Source: Acorus gramineus
Taxonomy: Eukaryota > Streptophyta > Magnoliopsida > Acorales > Acoraceae
Direction: 5' to 3'
Assembly (NCBI GenBank): GCA_030737835.1
Contig: JAUJYN010000022.1
Location: 1,766,712 to 1,830,711, forward strand
Length of the DNA: 64,000 nt
Shown here: positions 45,770 to 58,067 of the stretch, one piece after another
How the letters are laid out: the number at the start of each line of letters is the position of its first letter
Position numbering within the stretch: position 1 is the first letter of the stretch
The notes under the pieces: model-generated
Databases searched by the model: none
Told to the model about the DNA's origin: nothing
The model's input: only the letters and a program-made list of their open reading frames with translations
Made by a program: the position numbers and the translations under genes

Positions 45770-47187
45770 TCACTCATCCAAATACCCACACACACTTGCA
45801 TAATAACCACCAATTACACACACAACTATCCTTATACTAGAAAGCTGGGAACTTAGGATAATACCTCGAACCATGACACCCGAAGGCTGCGCCTCCTCGG
45901 CCGTAAGCGCTGCAACTCTGCCCTGCACCAACCGCGGCTGAGGAACAGGAGCACGCCTCGCCGGCTGCACTGGCTGCTGCTGGCGCTGAGGCTGCTGCTG
46001 CTGCTGCTGGCGCGGAAGCTGCTGCTGCAAGAACGGCGGCTGCTGAGGTGGCACTCGGGGTCGGCCAGCATCTGGGCAATTGTATCTGATATGCCCGATG
46101 CGCTGACAATGAAAACAGCGCCGCCTCTCCGGCTGCCAGGACTGGATGGGCACTGCTGCAATGGGCGCCGGATCCCATACTGGCACCGCATCTGCTGGAG
46201 GAGAGGCAGCCGCTGACTGCTCGAAGCGGGGCCTCTTCCTCTTGCGCTGCCCCTGGTCCCGACTCCCGGAAGGACCCTGATCTGAAGAAGGGGTCGGAGC
46301 CCGCACTTGAATCCCGAGGTCTCTCTCGACGGTCTTCGCCCGAGACACTACGTCGGAGTACCTCGTGAAAGCGTGGGCAGTGACATGCACCCGGATAGCG
46401 CTGCTGAGACCCAGCTCGAATCGCCGGCACCTCGTGACCTCATCCGTCACCAAGGCTGGAGCAAATCTGGACAGACTCGTGAAGCGCGCAGAGTAGTCAG
46501 CGACGGACATGGTGCCCTGAGTCAGCTGCTCGAACTCCCGCTCCACTAGCTGTCGCGTCGAGAACGGAAAGTACTCATCCAAGAAGTACCTCCGGAATCC
46601 CGCCCAAGAAAGCTGCTCCACTCCCTCTGGAATGTCCACCACTCGGGTAGCCCACCACTCGGCGGCATCACCCTTCAGCATGAAGGTGGCCAGGCGACTC
46701 GCTGGCGATCGGTGCAAAGCATGGCCGCGAAGATCACATCCACCTCCCTCAACCAACGCTCTGGCGCAAGAGGATCTGCCGACTGCCCATGAAACTCGGG
46801 AGGATGGAGCTTTAGAAAGGCTGCGAGGCCACTCTGCTGCACCCGCGCTGCCGCCTCTAGCTCCTCCTCCCTCTGCAGGGGATCCTCAACTCCAACTGCC
46901 GGAACTGCCACAGGAACTGGGGGTACATCGGGTACCACAGGCGGATCTACCACCAAGGGGACCGGCGGAACTGCCTCGCGGGTCGCCCTCAGCTCCTGAA
47001 TCTCTCTAGCCTGCTCTGCCATCCTCGTCTGTGTCTCCACCAAATCAGCCAACCGAGCGAAAGCACGCTCCCAAGCAGGTGGCTCCTGCGTCAAGGGCTC
47101 TCCAGTAGCATCCTCGTCTCTGGTAGGTCCGGAAACCTCCAAAGACCGAGAGGGACCTCGTCCGCGCCGTCCTCTGCGAGGAGGCAT
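45770..47187 (-). pseudogene. Gag of element D (one frameshift)
   Basis: ATG at 47187 (MPPRRGRRGRGPSRSLEV..). It has a Pro/Val-rich linker, the gag domain FLKLHPPEFHGQ..ERWLREVDVIFAAML, then a one-base deletion near 46695. The second frame continues LATFMLKGDAAEWWATRVV, FRRYFLDEYFPFS, VADYSARFTSL and a perfect zinc knuckle, CX2CX4HX4C in CFHCQRIGHIRYNC. A glutamine-rich tail (QQQLPRQQQQQQ) comes from a CTG/CAG repeat at 45960-46030. It ends at 45770. Gag forms the particle and binds element RNA. Apart from the single-base shift this is a complete, recent gag. Confidence 0.88.
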
Positions 47188-47282
47188 ATCAGCACCCTAA
47201 GAAAACCAGACACTAGGATCAGAATACTCATCTCGAAATCCTAGGACTCACTTCTACGAAAGGAAGACTATTGGCTCTGACA

Positions 47283-47301
47283 GGACCAGGCTCTGATACC
47301 A
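47283..47301 (-). other. Primer-binding site, element D
   Basis: A perfect TGGTATCAGAGCCTGGTCC on the minus strand, five bases inside the 5' LTR, matching the initiator Met tRNA end. Confidence 0.9.
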
Positions 47302-47306
47302 ACTTT

Positions 47307-50300
47307 TGTCACGCCCCAGGGCGGCCAACCCCGGAACGCGGCAAATGTATATATCATATCAGAAACCTACACAGGAGGTCAACAATATATATCATACACA
47401 ATAAACAGAATGACACACAATGACAAGAAGCTGACATGATATATACACCTAATGCGGAAGCAAAAGACTGAATCTGTGAATAAACATTCTACAGACTCGA
47501 TACACAATCATACGTCCTGTGAGAGCCAATATACACAAATATATAACTGAACATATACAAACGTGCTCAGCACGAAATACAATACATACAGCCAAGGAAA
47601 GGGATGCTGATAGCCTCTGGTACTCGCGGACGTAGCGCTGCTCCGCTACTGAAGAAATCCCTCGGAAAGCTCCAACTGCTGCTCCGGCTCCAGCTCCAGC
47701 TCAGTGGCAACTGGGGAAAAACATATGCGAGGGGTGAGCCACACGCTCAGTGAATGGCACAACCCATGCATCACAGACAATATTGACCACAACATATTAA
47801 TCCAGCCATTCATCCCGCCTCAAAGGGGCAGGAACAACATAACCATTTATCCAATCCAGATCATACCCTCACCCTTACCCCTCAACAGGGGACTCAGGAT
47901 TTTGGGACTAACTATCATCAATAAACAAGACCAGCGGGTCGCTTATCGCCTACCCACTACACCCTCACCCTCACCTTTCCAAAGGTGACATAGGATTTTG
48001 GGACTGATAAACATTCATAAACAAAACCAGTGGGTCGCTCATCGACAACCCACTACACCCTCACCCTCACCCTACCACGGGTGACATAGGATTTTGGGAC
48101 TGACTAGGCTGTTGGTCACCCTTGGTCCACCGATAGTCTCTCCTCACTCCGCGGTTGTTTGGCCACTCCCATGTTCAGCACAGTCCTTCATCAAACCAGG
48201 AGGCGCCTACTAGTGGGAGCCCCTGCACGGGACAACCTGTCTAACGCCGAGGTAGTCTCTAAAGGATCCAACGCAGGGCAACAGAACAGCCTAACCATCG
48301 CATATGATCCACTCGGATCCGCCGACTACACGTCTCTACAACTCAAATGTCATGAACTCTTCAGAGTTCCTCCAGCGCGCATAACCAAGATGCGGGGAAA
48401 CAGTACAATCAAAAGCAGTGTTGGAATACCACTGGGGGAAAGAAACTCGGGAGGGCGGCGTGAGTTCCCGATACAGGGTACCCCGACAACCAAACAAGGA
48501 ACACGGAGTACCCTAACACGGGTCTCACCGCTGTCCTCGCAAGGTCCCTCCCCTATAATATTCACTACTCATGCTAATAATCATACCAAACATACAACTC
48601 TAACGTTCTGAATTCCTCAGAACCCACCAGGGCGCATAACTACGATGCGGGGAACATGCATAAGGTTATATCATAGTGAAATATTCTTGGGGGAAAGCAA
48701 CTCGGGAGGGCAGCGTGAGTTCCCGTTATAGGACGCTCCGACAACCAAACAAGGAACACGGTGTACCCTAACCCGGGTCTCACCGCTGTCCTCGCAAGGC
48801 CCCTCCCCTAAAATAATCACTATAACATGCAATTCAACAGATACTAGTATTTAATTTAATAAATAAAACTAGTAGGACACATGCATAGGCCGGGTTTCCT
48901 AGCATGTAAACAGGGGACATGCTGCAAGGCTCATATGCATATCCTAAGGGGCAAGTCCCTAACATGCAAAGACTAGGGAAGCATGCATTCTACACATAAA
49001 TTATACAATCATGGATACATATTATTGCAGGTTAATATTCATCCAAGACGCCCCAGGAGAGGTCGGTATACGCCCAAGTGCGTATAACACCTCTCGACTG
49101 GGTTGGATTGTCCCACTCACCAGTATCTGGGTCGACGCGCGACCGTCCGTCTAGATCTGCAAGACAGACATTATTTGGTAAGTATTAATCCACAATTATC
49201 ATTAAATACATAACACACACAACCAAACATCCAACACTTCCCCAACAACTACCCGCGGCCTCGGCAACCACCCGCACGGCCCCCGGCAACCACCCGCACG
49301 GTCGGCCACCGCCCGGACGCGCCACCGCGGGCCCCGCACGCCTCGCGCCCGCACGCCTCGCGCGCTGCCGCAGCCCCGCGCACGCACGCCTCCGCGCCTC
49401 AGCCACCTCGCGCGCCCGCGCGACCTGCTCCACGCGCGCCAGCCGCCCAGCACCCGCCTCTGCTCGCCCAGCACCGGCGCCCTGCACCAGGCCCGCGCGC
49501 CCTCGCGCGCACGCCGCGCGCCCGCGCACGCACGCGCGCCTGCCCGCGCGCACCCGACCTGGCGCCGCCCGGGGCTGCTGCTGCTGCTGCTGCTTGGCCC
49601 GGACGACCTGCCGCAGCCCGAGCGCCACCACCACTACCCGAGACCACCCAAACCACCTTCCAACCACCCCCGACCGCCCTCCGACGACCCCCACAGCCTC
49701 CGACCACCCCCAAACACAAAAACCCTCCCTACCATTCATCTAAGCAAGAAAAAGGAGGGAAAGAAGGCTTACCGAGGGGAGGGAGCGAAGTCCGGACGCT
49801 CTCCACGCGCCGAAACCCTTCCCAAAAGCCTTCTCACGCCCCGATCTAGCTCCACCACCAATATGGGCCAAAACAGAGGAGAGAGAGGGGAGGTCGGGGA
49901 GGCTAAAGTCGTCGGAATTCGGATTTGAAGACACCGGTGTGTAGATCGGGACCCGATCTACACTTCCCGTGCTTTGGGTTTTCGATTTCGAGGGGTCTAG
50001 GGGGCTTGAACGGAAGAAAAACGGAGGAGGGGAGAGAGAAATCTCGACGGGAGAGACGATGAATAGTGACGAGGTGATTTTTGATTTCTTTTAAGTAGAG
50101 CGCGACTTAAAAACCCGGATACGCCCCGGAACTGCGAAATTTTTGCAAACGATGCCAGAATTCAACGAAATTTTCGTGGGAGGTCAGAAATGGCACCAGG
50201 ACACCAAATATGCAGTTAGATTTCCAATCGGAGTCCTCTAGCTCAGACGATAGCTAACAGTCTGAAATTATGCGGTTCCGACCAAAAACCCTAAAAATTT

Positions 50301-50360
50301 TAAAAACCGCCAGGGCGCTCTAACGGTTACCAACAGGTTAAAAGTGACACATATCTAACA
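47307..50360 (-). mobile_element. Element D 5' LTR (3054 bp)
   Basis: Same ends and layout as 41151-44145. LTR donor 1 is at 49772/49771, the GC-rich intron-like core at 49240-49630, micro-exon 49156-49121 and donor 2 at 49120/49119. The tip reads ATATCTAACA here, one base different from the other LTR. Confidence 0.94.
49121..49156 (-). other. Predicted 36-nt LTR micro-exon, element D
   Basis: Minus strand: GTCTGTCTTGCAG acceptor, 36 nt, GTGAGTGGGA donor. The next matching acceptor is TTTTCTTAG at 47205-47197, nine bases before the gag ATG; the intervening 1.9 kb holds U5 and the PBS. Confidence 0.5.
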
Positions 50361-50365
50361 TGCGG

Positions 50366-50646
50366 TGCCAGGGCGGGATCCAGCACCCATTGCGGCAGTG
50401 CCCATCCAGTCCTGGCGGCCGGAAAAGTGGCGCTGTTTCCATTGTCAGCGCATCGGGCATATCAGATGCAATTTCCCTGATGCTGGCCGACCCCGAGTGC
50501 TACCTCAGCAGCGGCAGCCGGCGAGGCGTGCTCTTGCTCCTCTGCCGCAGTTTGTTCAAGGCAGGGTTGCAGCGCTTTCGGCTGAGGAGGCGCAGGTTTC
50601 GGGCGTCATGGTTCGAAGTAATGTTTTGTTCCCTAGCTGCCTATGA
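50366..50646 (+). pseudogene. Gag C-terminal part of element C
   Basis: Continuation after the nested element D. It has PIAAVPIQSW and then the zinc knuckle region CFHCQRIGHIRCNF, where the last Cys of CX2CX4HX4C is replaced by Phe (and the Tyr two residues before by Cys). The Gln-rich tail of D is much shortened. A stop follows ..VLFPSCL. Confidence 0.8.
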
Positions 50647-50739
50647 ATATATATGTGTGTTGGTTGCTGTTAAGCATGTGTGTATTATCTCGATGAGCGG
50701 GTAATGAGTGTGGTTGTTCGAGTTAAAGAGGCCGGGTTG

Positions 50740-51690
50740 TAGCCGTCCTGGCAGGAGGCTCTCATCCGTAGGTACCGCCGATGCAGTCGGAGGGGTACTG
50801 ATCGTGGGAGTATACCAGGTAGGGGCTAACCCGGAAGAGGATTGATGAATGGTGCCGCGAGCGTGGAATCGCTCTCCCCTTCGTTGGATCCGCGTAGTAC
50901 AGCCCCGGCGTTAGACAGGCTCCCGGTCAGAGGACCAGGCGAGCTACGGAGCGGGGAGAGGCTACCGGTGGACCAGGGGTAGAGAGCAGTCTAAGTCTCT
51001 CCCAAAGTCCCAAAATGTCTCCTTTCGGGAGTGAGGGTGTGGATGAGGCGAAGACGGGTCGCTCGTGACCAAATGGTTTATTCGACCATTCCCGATGATG
51101 TTGGGTTCGGTCCTGTAATGGGTGATGTCGTGAGTATGGAATCGTTCTCCCCTTCGTTGGACCCGAGTAGGGACTCCTCAGCGTTAGAGAGGCCTTCCTG
51201 ACAGAGGGCTCCCCTCAGTAGGCACCTCCTGATTTGGTTTCGGACTGTGTTGAATTGTGGGAGCGGACCAGGCGGCCTACGGTGTGGAGGAGAGGCTACC
51301 GGTGGACCAGGGGTGAAGAACAGTCTAAGTCTCTCCCAAAGTCCCAATATGTCTCCTGATGGGAGTGAGGGTGTGGATGAGACGAAGACGCGTCGCCTCG
51401 TGACCCAATTGTTGTTCGACCGTTCCCACGGATGTTGGGCCCGGTCTTGAGATGGATGTTGAAGGATTTCGGTGGGTGATTATCTAGGTGTAGATGATCA
51501 AATGCGGTTGGTGGTATTCTTTAGGGCTGATGTCTTCTTCTAGTGTTCCTTTCTGGATTAAGGGGCCTTGTGAGGTCAGCGTTGAAACCCGGGCTAGGGT
51601 ACTTCGTGTTCCTTGTTTGGTTGTCGGGGTATCCTATATCGGGATTTCATGCTGCTTTCCCGAGGTTTCTTTTCCCAGTCAAGGGATACC
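50740..51690 (+). repeat. LTR-like modules in element C internal region
   Basis: Plus-strand counterpart of the modules in D: CTCTCCCAAAGTCCC, GGGAGTGAGGGTGTGGATGA and GGCTACCGGTGGACCAGGGG repeated at 50950-51050 and 51270-51380, then GAGGTCAGCGTTGAAACCCG. No coding potential. Its role could be structural, such as packaging or leader, but this is unknown. Confidence 0.7.
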
Positions 51691-51780
51691 CTGGAAGCAT
51701 CAGCTGGTGATGGATCAGGTGTGAGTTTGGTTGGTGGTTAAGGCCTTTTGGGCTGAGTAATTTCTGGTAAAGGCATATCT

Positions 51781-52053
51781 GTGGACCCGGGCAAGACGCT
51801 CGTCGCGTCTTATTGGCGTCGACCGTCGAACCCCGCAGGGATTCGGAGCTTCCCGAGTTTGGCGGGTTATTGTAGGAAGCTTGACGAGGGTCTCTCGAAG
51901 ATAGCTGTTCCTCTTAACCGCCTTACTTGGAAGGATGTCCGGTTCGAGTGGTCCCCGTCTTGCGAGGAGAGCTTCCTGGAGTTTACTCGGAGGCTCGCCT
52001 CAGCGCCAATTCTTGCCTCTCCGTCTTGGAGGGGTGGGTTCGCAGTTGGGTAA
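51781..52053 (+). pseudogene. RT thumb remnant, element C
   Basis: Open for 90 codons: [41 protein letters not shown], ending at GGFAVG where RNase H should start. It joins within a few bases to the segment before the chromodomain. Confidence 0.78.
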
Positions 52054-52310
52054 AGGTGTCCACGATCCTGCTCACGTCATCCCGTTCGAGCCGCTTGTCT
52101 CTGAGCCGGACAGTCATTCGTGGAGCAGTTATTGAGATCATGGACCGCCGCGTGAGGAGGCTCTGCACCAAGACCGTCCAGTTGGTCGAGGTGCGATGGC
52201 AGCACCGTTCCGGTGTCAAGGACACATGGAAGCTCATGGATGCCAGGTGTGACGCATCTTTTCCCCTCCTAGATGTTTTTGCATATTTTGAGGACAAAAT
52301 TTCCTAAGGG
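52054..52310 (+). pseudogene. Chromodomain-region remnant, element C
   Basis: Begins with the HDPAHVIPFEPLV segment in one frame and continues as MDRRVRRLCTKTVQLVEVRW..HRSGVKDTWKLMDAR in another. Collinear with D and with the better copy in F (61826-62080). Confidence 0.75.
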
Positions 52311-52318
52311 GGGAAGAA
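52303..52318 (+). other. Polypurine tract of element C
   Basis: CCTAAGGGGGGAAGAA immediately before the 3' LTR. Confidence 0.85.
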
Positions 52319-55300
52319 TGTTATATATGTGTCACTTTTTAGCCTGCTGGTAACCGTTGGAGCGTTCTGGCAGTTTTTTGATTTTTTTCGGTTTTTGATC
52401 GGAACCGCTAATTTTTGGACTGTTAGCTATCGTCCTGAGCTAGAGGACTCCGATTGAAAATCTAACTGCATATTTGGTGTCCTGGTGCCATTTTAGACCT
52501 CTCACGAAAATTTCATCAAATTCCGGTAACGTTCCCGAAATTTCGCAGTTCCGGGGCGTATCTGGGTTTTTAAGTCGCACACTATATAAGAGTGGGATCT
52601 AATTATCCCGAGTTACTGTTCATCATCCCTACCAAATCCCTCTCTCCTCCCTCTCTCTTTTTCTTCCATTAGGGGCCCTTAGACCCCTCAAACCTTAAAA
52701 GTTAAAACATAGGAAGTGTAGATCGGGTCCCGATCTACACTCCGGTGTTTTCAAATCCCAATTCCAGCGAGTTTTGCCCGTCCGTCCGCCCTCTCTTCTC
52801 CTCTGTTTTGAGCCATCTCGGTGGTGGAGGTAGATCGGGGCATTGGAAACCCTTTGGGAAAGGTTTCGGCGCACGGAGAGCATCCGGACTTCCCTACCTC
52901 CCCTTGGTAAGCCTCTTTTTCCCCTCTTTCTTGCTTAGATGTATGCTAAGAAGGTGGAAATGGGGTTGGGTGGTGGTTGGTGGCGGTGGGTGGCCGTCGG
53001 AGGGCTGTGGGAGGCGGTCAGAGGCTGTGGGGTGGTCGGAGGTGGGTGGTAGGTCAGCTCGGGCTGGCTGGCTGCTGTCTCGGGCATGGCAGCAGCGCAG
53101 GGCAGCAGGTGCAGTGGTTGTGCGCGGGCGTGCGTGCGCTCGGGCGGTGCTGGGGGCCAGCAGGGCTGGGCGTGCGGGCGCTCGGCTGGCGCTGGAGGCC
53201 AGCAGGGCTGGGCGTGCGCGCTGGGCAGGCTGGCAGGGTTAGCTCAGGTAGGCTGGGAGCAGTGCACCAGTTTGCTGGGCGCGCGAGCGCGTGCGCGCGG
53301 GTGCGCGCGCGGGCGTGCGCTCGGGGGGTGCAGAGGGAGGTGTGCGGTGCAGGCTGGCTGCGGGCAGTGGCTGTGCGCGCTGGCAGGCCGGGCAAGCTGG
53401 CTGGGCGCGCAGGCGAGCAGGGCAGGGGCGCTGGCGGGCGCAGTCGCGCGCGGGTGCGTGCGCGCGGGTGCGCGGGTTCGCGCGGGTTCTGGCGCGAGCG
53501 GGGGTGTGCGCGGGAGTGCGCGCGATTACGCGCGGGTGCGCGCGCGCGGCCAGTGCGCCTGGGCAGTGCGCCTGGGCGCTGGGCAGGGAACCAGTGCGCG
53601 CGCGCGCGTGCATGCGCGTGCGTGCGCGTGCTGGGGCGTGCTGGGGCATGCTGGGGCGTGTTGGGGCAGTGCGCGGGGTGCTGCGCGAGGGGCGCGGGCT
53701 GGACGCGCGGTGCGCGTGGGCGCGCGCGAGCGTGCGCGTGCGTGCGGGTGCGCGTCTGGGCTCGCGGGCAAGCGCGCGGCAGTGCGTCGATAGTGCCGGG
53801 GTGTGTGCGTGCGTGCGCATTCGTGCGTGCGCATGCAGGGGGCCATGCGAATGGCTGCCCGAGGGTTCGGATAGGTGTCGGGGCACTCGGACTCGCGTGC
53901 GTACGCGCGTGCTCGCATGCGTGCGACCCCGTATGCATGCTTATCCGAGTTTTGGGTATTTCTATACATTTCTATGTATAAATTGTGTGGTTTCTCACCA
54001 TATTGAATGTCTGTCTTGCAGATCTAGACGGACGGACGCGCGACGACCCCGATCTCTGGTGAGTGGGACAATCCAACCCAGTAGAGAGGTGTTATACGCA
54101 CTTGGGCGTATACCGACCTCTCCTTGGGCACCGTGGATTATATTAACCTGTAATAATATGTATTGCATGTAAGCATGATGAAAAATGTAGAATGCATGCT
54201 ACCCTAGGCTTTTATGTTAGGGACTTGCACCCATAGGATAGGTGTAAGAGCCATGCACCATGCCTCCTGTTTCATGTTAGGAAACCTCGACCTATGTATG
54301 CGTCCTACTAGTTTATTTATTCAATTAAATGCTAGTGTATGTTAAATCGCATGCCTTAGGTAATATTATCGGGAGGAGCCTTGCGAGGACAGCGGTGAGA
54401 CCCGTGTTAGGGTACTCCGTGTTCCTTGTTTGGTTGTCGGGATGTCCTGTATCGGGACCTCATGCTGCTCTCCCAAGGTTTCTAGTCCCAATAATATTAT
54501 AAGTAATGTTGTATGTTTGGTATGATTATTAGCATGTGTAGTGAATATTATAGGGGAGGGGCCTTGCGAGGACAGCGGTGAGACCCGTGTTAGGGTACTC
54601 CGTGTTCCTTGTTTGGTTGTCGGGGTATCCTGTATCGGGAACTCACGCCGCCCTGCCGAGTTTCTTTCCCCCAATGATATTCCAACATTGCTTTTGATTG
54701 TACTTATTCCCCGCATCTTAGATATGCGCCCTGGAGGAACTCTGAAGAGTTCATGACATTTGAGTGGTAGAGGCGTGTAGTCGGCGGATCCGAGTGGATC
54801 ATATGCGTATGGATAGGCTGTTTTGTTCCCTTCGTTGGATCCGGTAGAGACTACCCCAGCGTTAGACAGCGCCTTCTTGACAGAGGGCTCCCATTAGTAG
54901 GCACCTCCTGATTTGGTGACGGACTGTGCTGAATGTGGGAGTAGACCAGGCGGCCTACGGAGTGGAGGAGAGACTATCAGTGGACCAAGGGTGACCAACA
55001 GCCTAGTCAGTCCCAAAATCCTATGTCACCCGTGGTAGGGTGAGGGTGAGGGTGTAGTGGGTTGGCGATGAGCGACCTACTGGATTTGTGAATGGATTAT
55101 TATCAGTCCCAATAGCCTATGTCACCCATTGATGGGTGAGGGTGAGGGTGTGGTGGTTCGGCGAAGTACGAATCACTGGATCATGTTGTTATGTCTTAGA
55201 GGCTGGATAAATAATGGAATTGTGGTAAATATTGTCTGTGATGCATGGGTTGTGCCGTTCACTGAGCGTGTGGCTCACCCCTCGCACAATATTTTTCTTC

Positions 55301-55693
55301 AGTGCCATCTGAGTCGGATCCGGAGGAGGAGCTCCCCGAGGGACTTCATCAGTAGCGGAGTAGCGCCACGTCCCGCGAGTTGCAGAGACTATCAGCATCC
55401 CTTGTACCAGTATGTATTATTTTCCGTGCTTGGGCACGCGTTTGTGTTGTATTTGGACGTCTTTGTATGTATATTGGCTCTCACAGGACATGTGATTATG
55501 TATGGAGTCTGTAGTGTGTTTTGATTACAGATTCAGTCTTTAGTTATCCGCATTTGGTGTATATATCATGTCAGCCCTGCTTTGTTGTCTGTATATCATT
55601 CTAGTAGCTTGTGTATGATATTATTGACCTCCTGTGTAGATTCTGATATTTTATATACACTTGCCGCGTCTCGGGGACGCCCGGGGCGTGACA
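52319..55693 (+). mobile_element. Element C 3' LTR (3375 bp)
   Basis: Nearly identical to 36626-40020. TATA 52583-52589, GC-rich core 53080-53930, micro-exon 54022-54058, and ends GGGGCGTGACA followed by CTGGG. Confidence 0.93.
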
Positions 55694-58067
55694 CTGGGCG
55701 TGCAGGCGAGCGGTGCTCGGGCCACTTGGCGACGCGCGTAGGCAGGCAACGCGGGCAGCAGCGTGGGCAGGCTGGCAGGCCCGCTGGGCGCATGCTGCCA
55801 GGCGCGCTGGGTGCGTGTTGCGCCTGCGTGCGCGTGGGCGCTGGGTGAGGGTCCCGGGTGCTGGGCGTAGAGCGCTGGGCGCTGGGTCGCGGGTACCGGG
55901 TGCTGGCCGAGGGTGCTGGGCGCTGGGCGTTGGGCACCGCTGTGGGGCGTGGGCGCGGGGTGCTGGGCAGAGGCAGGCGTGCGCGCGGTGTGGGAGCTGG
56001 TGGTGCGCGCGGAGTGCGCGCAGGGCGGAGCTGGCGGTGCGCGCGGAGTGCGCACTGGGCGAAGCTGGCGGTGCGCGCGGGGTGCGCGTGGGGCGGATCT
56101 GGCGGTGCGTGCGGGGTGCGCGCAGGGCGTGCGGCGTGCTCGCACGGTGTGCGTGGGGAGCGCGGGGGTGCGCGCGGGCTGCTGCGGCGGGGCGCAGTGG
56201 GCGCGGTGCACCGGGTGGCTCGGCTGCGGGTCCAGGGCGGCGGGCAAGGGCCCGGCGGCGCCTGGGTGCGCAGGCTGAGGCGCGGCGGCGCGCTCGAGGG
56301 GTCGGGTGGCCGTGCGGGTGGTTGCCGGTGGTGCGGGAGTGAGCCGGAGTGCTCGGGCTAGCGTGCGTACGTGCCGTATGTACGTTTGCCCGAGTATGGG
56401 GTATTTTTAGAGTATGTTTAATGTATTTTTGGGTATTTTGGGGTAATTGTGGATTTTACTCACCGTATAAATGCCTGTCTTGCAGATCTTGGCGAGCGGT
56501 CGCGCAACGACCCGGATTCCGGTGAGTGGGACAATCCAACCCAGTAGAGAGGTGTTATACGCACTTGGGCGTATACCGACCTCTCCTGGGGCACCATGGA
56601 TAGATATTGGCATGTATAATATGTATATCATGCGAGCATGATTTAATTGTAGAATGCATGTTACCCTAGACTTTGCATGTTAGGGACTTGCACCCTTAGG
56701 ATATGTGTATGAGCCATGCAGCATGTCCCCTGGTTCCATGTTAGGAAGCCCGACCGATGCATGTGCCCTACTAGTTTATTTATTTAATTAAATGCTAGTA
56801 AATGTTTAATTGCATGTTATAGTGAATATTATAGGGGAGGGGCCTTGCGAGGACAGCGGTGAGACCCGGGTTAGGGTACACCGTGTTCCTTGTTTGGTTG
56901 TCGGGGTGTCCTATAACGGGAACTCACGCTGCCCTCCCGAGTTTCTTTCCCCCAATGATATTCCACCCTTGTTATAACCTTATGCATGTTCCCCGCATCG
57001 TAGTTATGCGCCCCGGTGGGTTCTGAGGAATTCAGAACATTAGTGTTGTTAAGATGTGCTGTCTGCGGATCCGAGTGGATCATATACGATGGATAGGCTG
57101 TTCTGTTCCCTTCGTTGGATCCGTGTAGAGACTACCTCAGCGTTAGACAGGTTGTCCCGTGCAGGGGCTCCCAGTAGTAGGCCCCTCCTCATCTGGTAGA
57201 AGGACTGTGCTGAACGTGGGAGTGGCCAAACGACCTACGGAGTGAGGAGAGACTATCGGTGGACCAAGGGTGACCAACAGCCTAGTCAGTCCCAAGAGCC
57301 TAGGTCACCTGTTGAGGGTGAGGGTGAGGGTATGGTGGGCCGGCGATGTGGCGACCCACTGGATTGTAAGTCCCAATATCCTTGGTCACCCATTGAGGGT
57401 GAGGGTGAGGGTGTAGCGGGTTGGCGGAAGCGACCCGCTGGTTTTGTGTTGATTAGTCCCAATATCCTTGGTCACCCATTGAGGGTGAGGGTGAGGGTGT
57501 AGTGGGTTGGCGTTAGCGACCCACTAGTTTGAGGAATTATTGTTATTTGTGGCTATGGTAATGTGGTTGTGGATGTTAAGAATTATCTGGTTGTGGTCAA
57601 TATTGTCTGTGATGCATGGGTTGTGCCGTTCACTGAGCGTGTGGCTCACCCCTCGCACAATATTTTTCTTCAGTGTCATCTGAGTCGGATCTGGAGGAGG
57701 AGCTCCCCGAGAGGACTTCATCAGTAGCGGAGTAGCGCCACGTCCCGCGAGTATCAGAGGCTATCAGCATCCCTTGTGCCTGTATGTATTATTTTCCGTG
57801 CTTGGGCACGTGTTTGTGTTGTATTTGGATGTCTTTGTATGTATATTGGCTCTCACAGGACATGTGATTATGTATGGAGTCTGTAGTGTGTTTTGATTAC
57901 AGATTCAGTCTTTAGCTTCCGCATTTGGTGTATATATCATGTCAGCCCTGCTTTTGTTGTCTGTGTGTCATTCTGGTTGCTTGTGTATGATATATTATTG
58001 ACCTCCTGTGTAGATTCTGATATTTTATATATACTTGCCGCGTCTCGGGGACGCCCGGGGCGTGACA
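55694..58067 (+). mobile_element. LTR3, 3' part
   Basis: Continuation of 35454-36625 after element C (first five bases are the duplication). It has the GC-rich core to 56390, micro-exon 56486-56521, GGGTGA arrays (57310-57505) and ends GGGGCGTGACA. No internal region follows, so LTR3 stands as a solo LTR. Confidence 0.85.

Larger units (their letters stand above)
41151..50360 (-). mobile_element. Element D: complete gag-carrying derivative nested in C
   Basis: A 9210-bp minus-strand element with 3' LTR 41151-44145, internal 44146-47306, PBS 47283-47301 and 5' LTR 47307-50360. The TSD TGCGG at 41146-41150 and 50361-50365 is perfect. The LTRs are almost identical apart from a ~70-bp indel in the GC-rich core, so this is one of the youngest insertions here. 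Its internal plan is the same as C: gag, LTR-like modules, RT thumb and chromodomain, without palm, RNase H or integrase. Confidence 0.95.
36626..55693 (+). mobile_element. Element C: gag-carrying Tekay-like derivative, hosts element D
   Basis: A complete plus-strand element with 5' LTR 36626-40020, PBS 40027-40045, internal 40021-41150 plus 50366-52318 (about 3.1 kb), PPT 52303-52318 and 3' LTR 52319-55693. The duplications CTGGG at 36621-36625 and 55694-55698 are perfect. The LTR pair is almost identical, so the insertion is young. The internal part encodes only gag, then LTR-like modules, an RT thumb remnant and the chromodomain end. RT palm, RNase H and integrase are absent, so movement would need proteins from another element. 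Confidence 0.93.
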
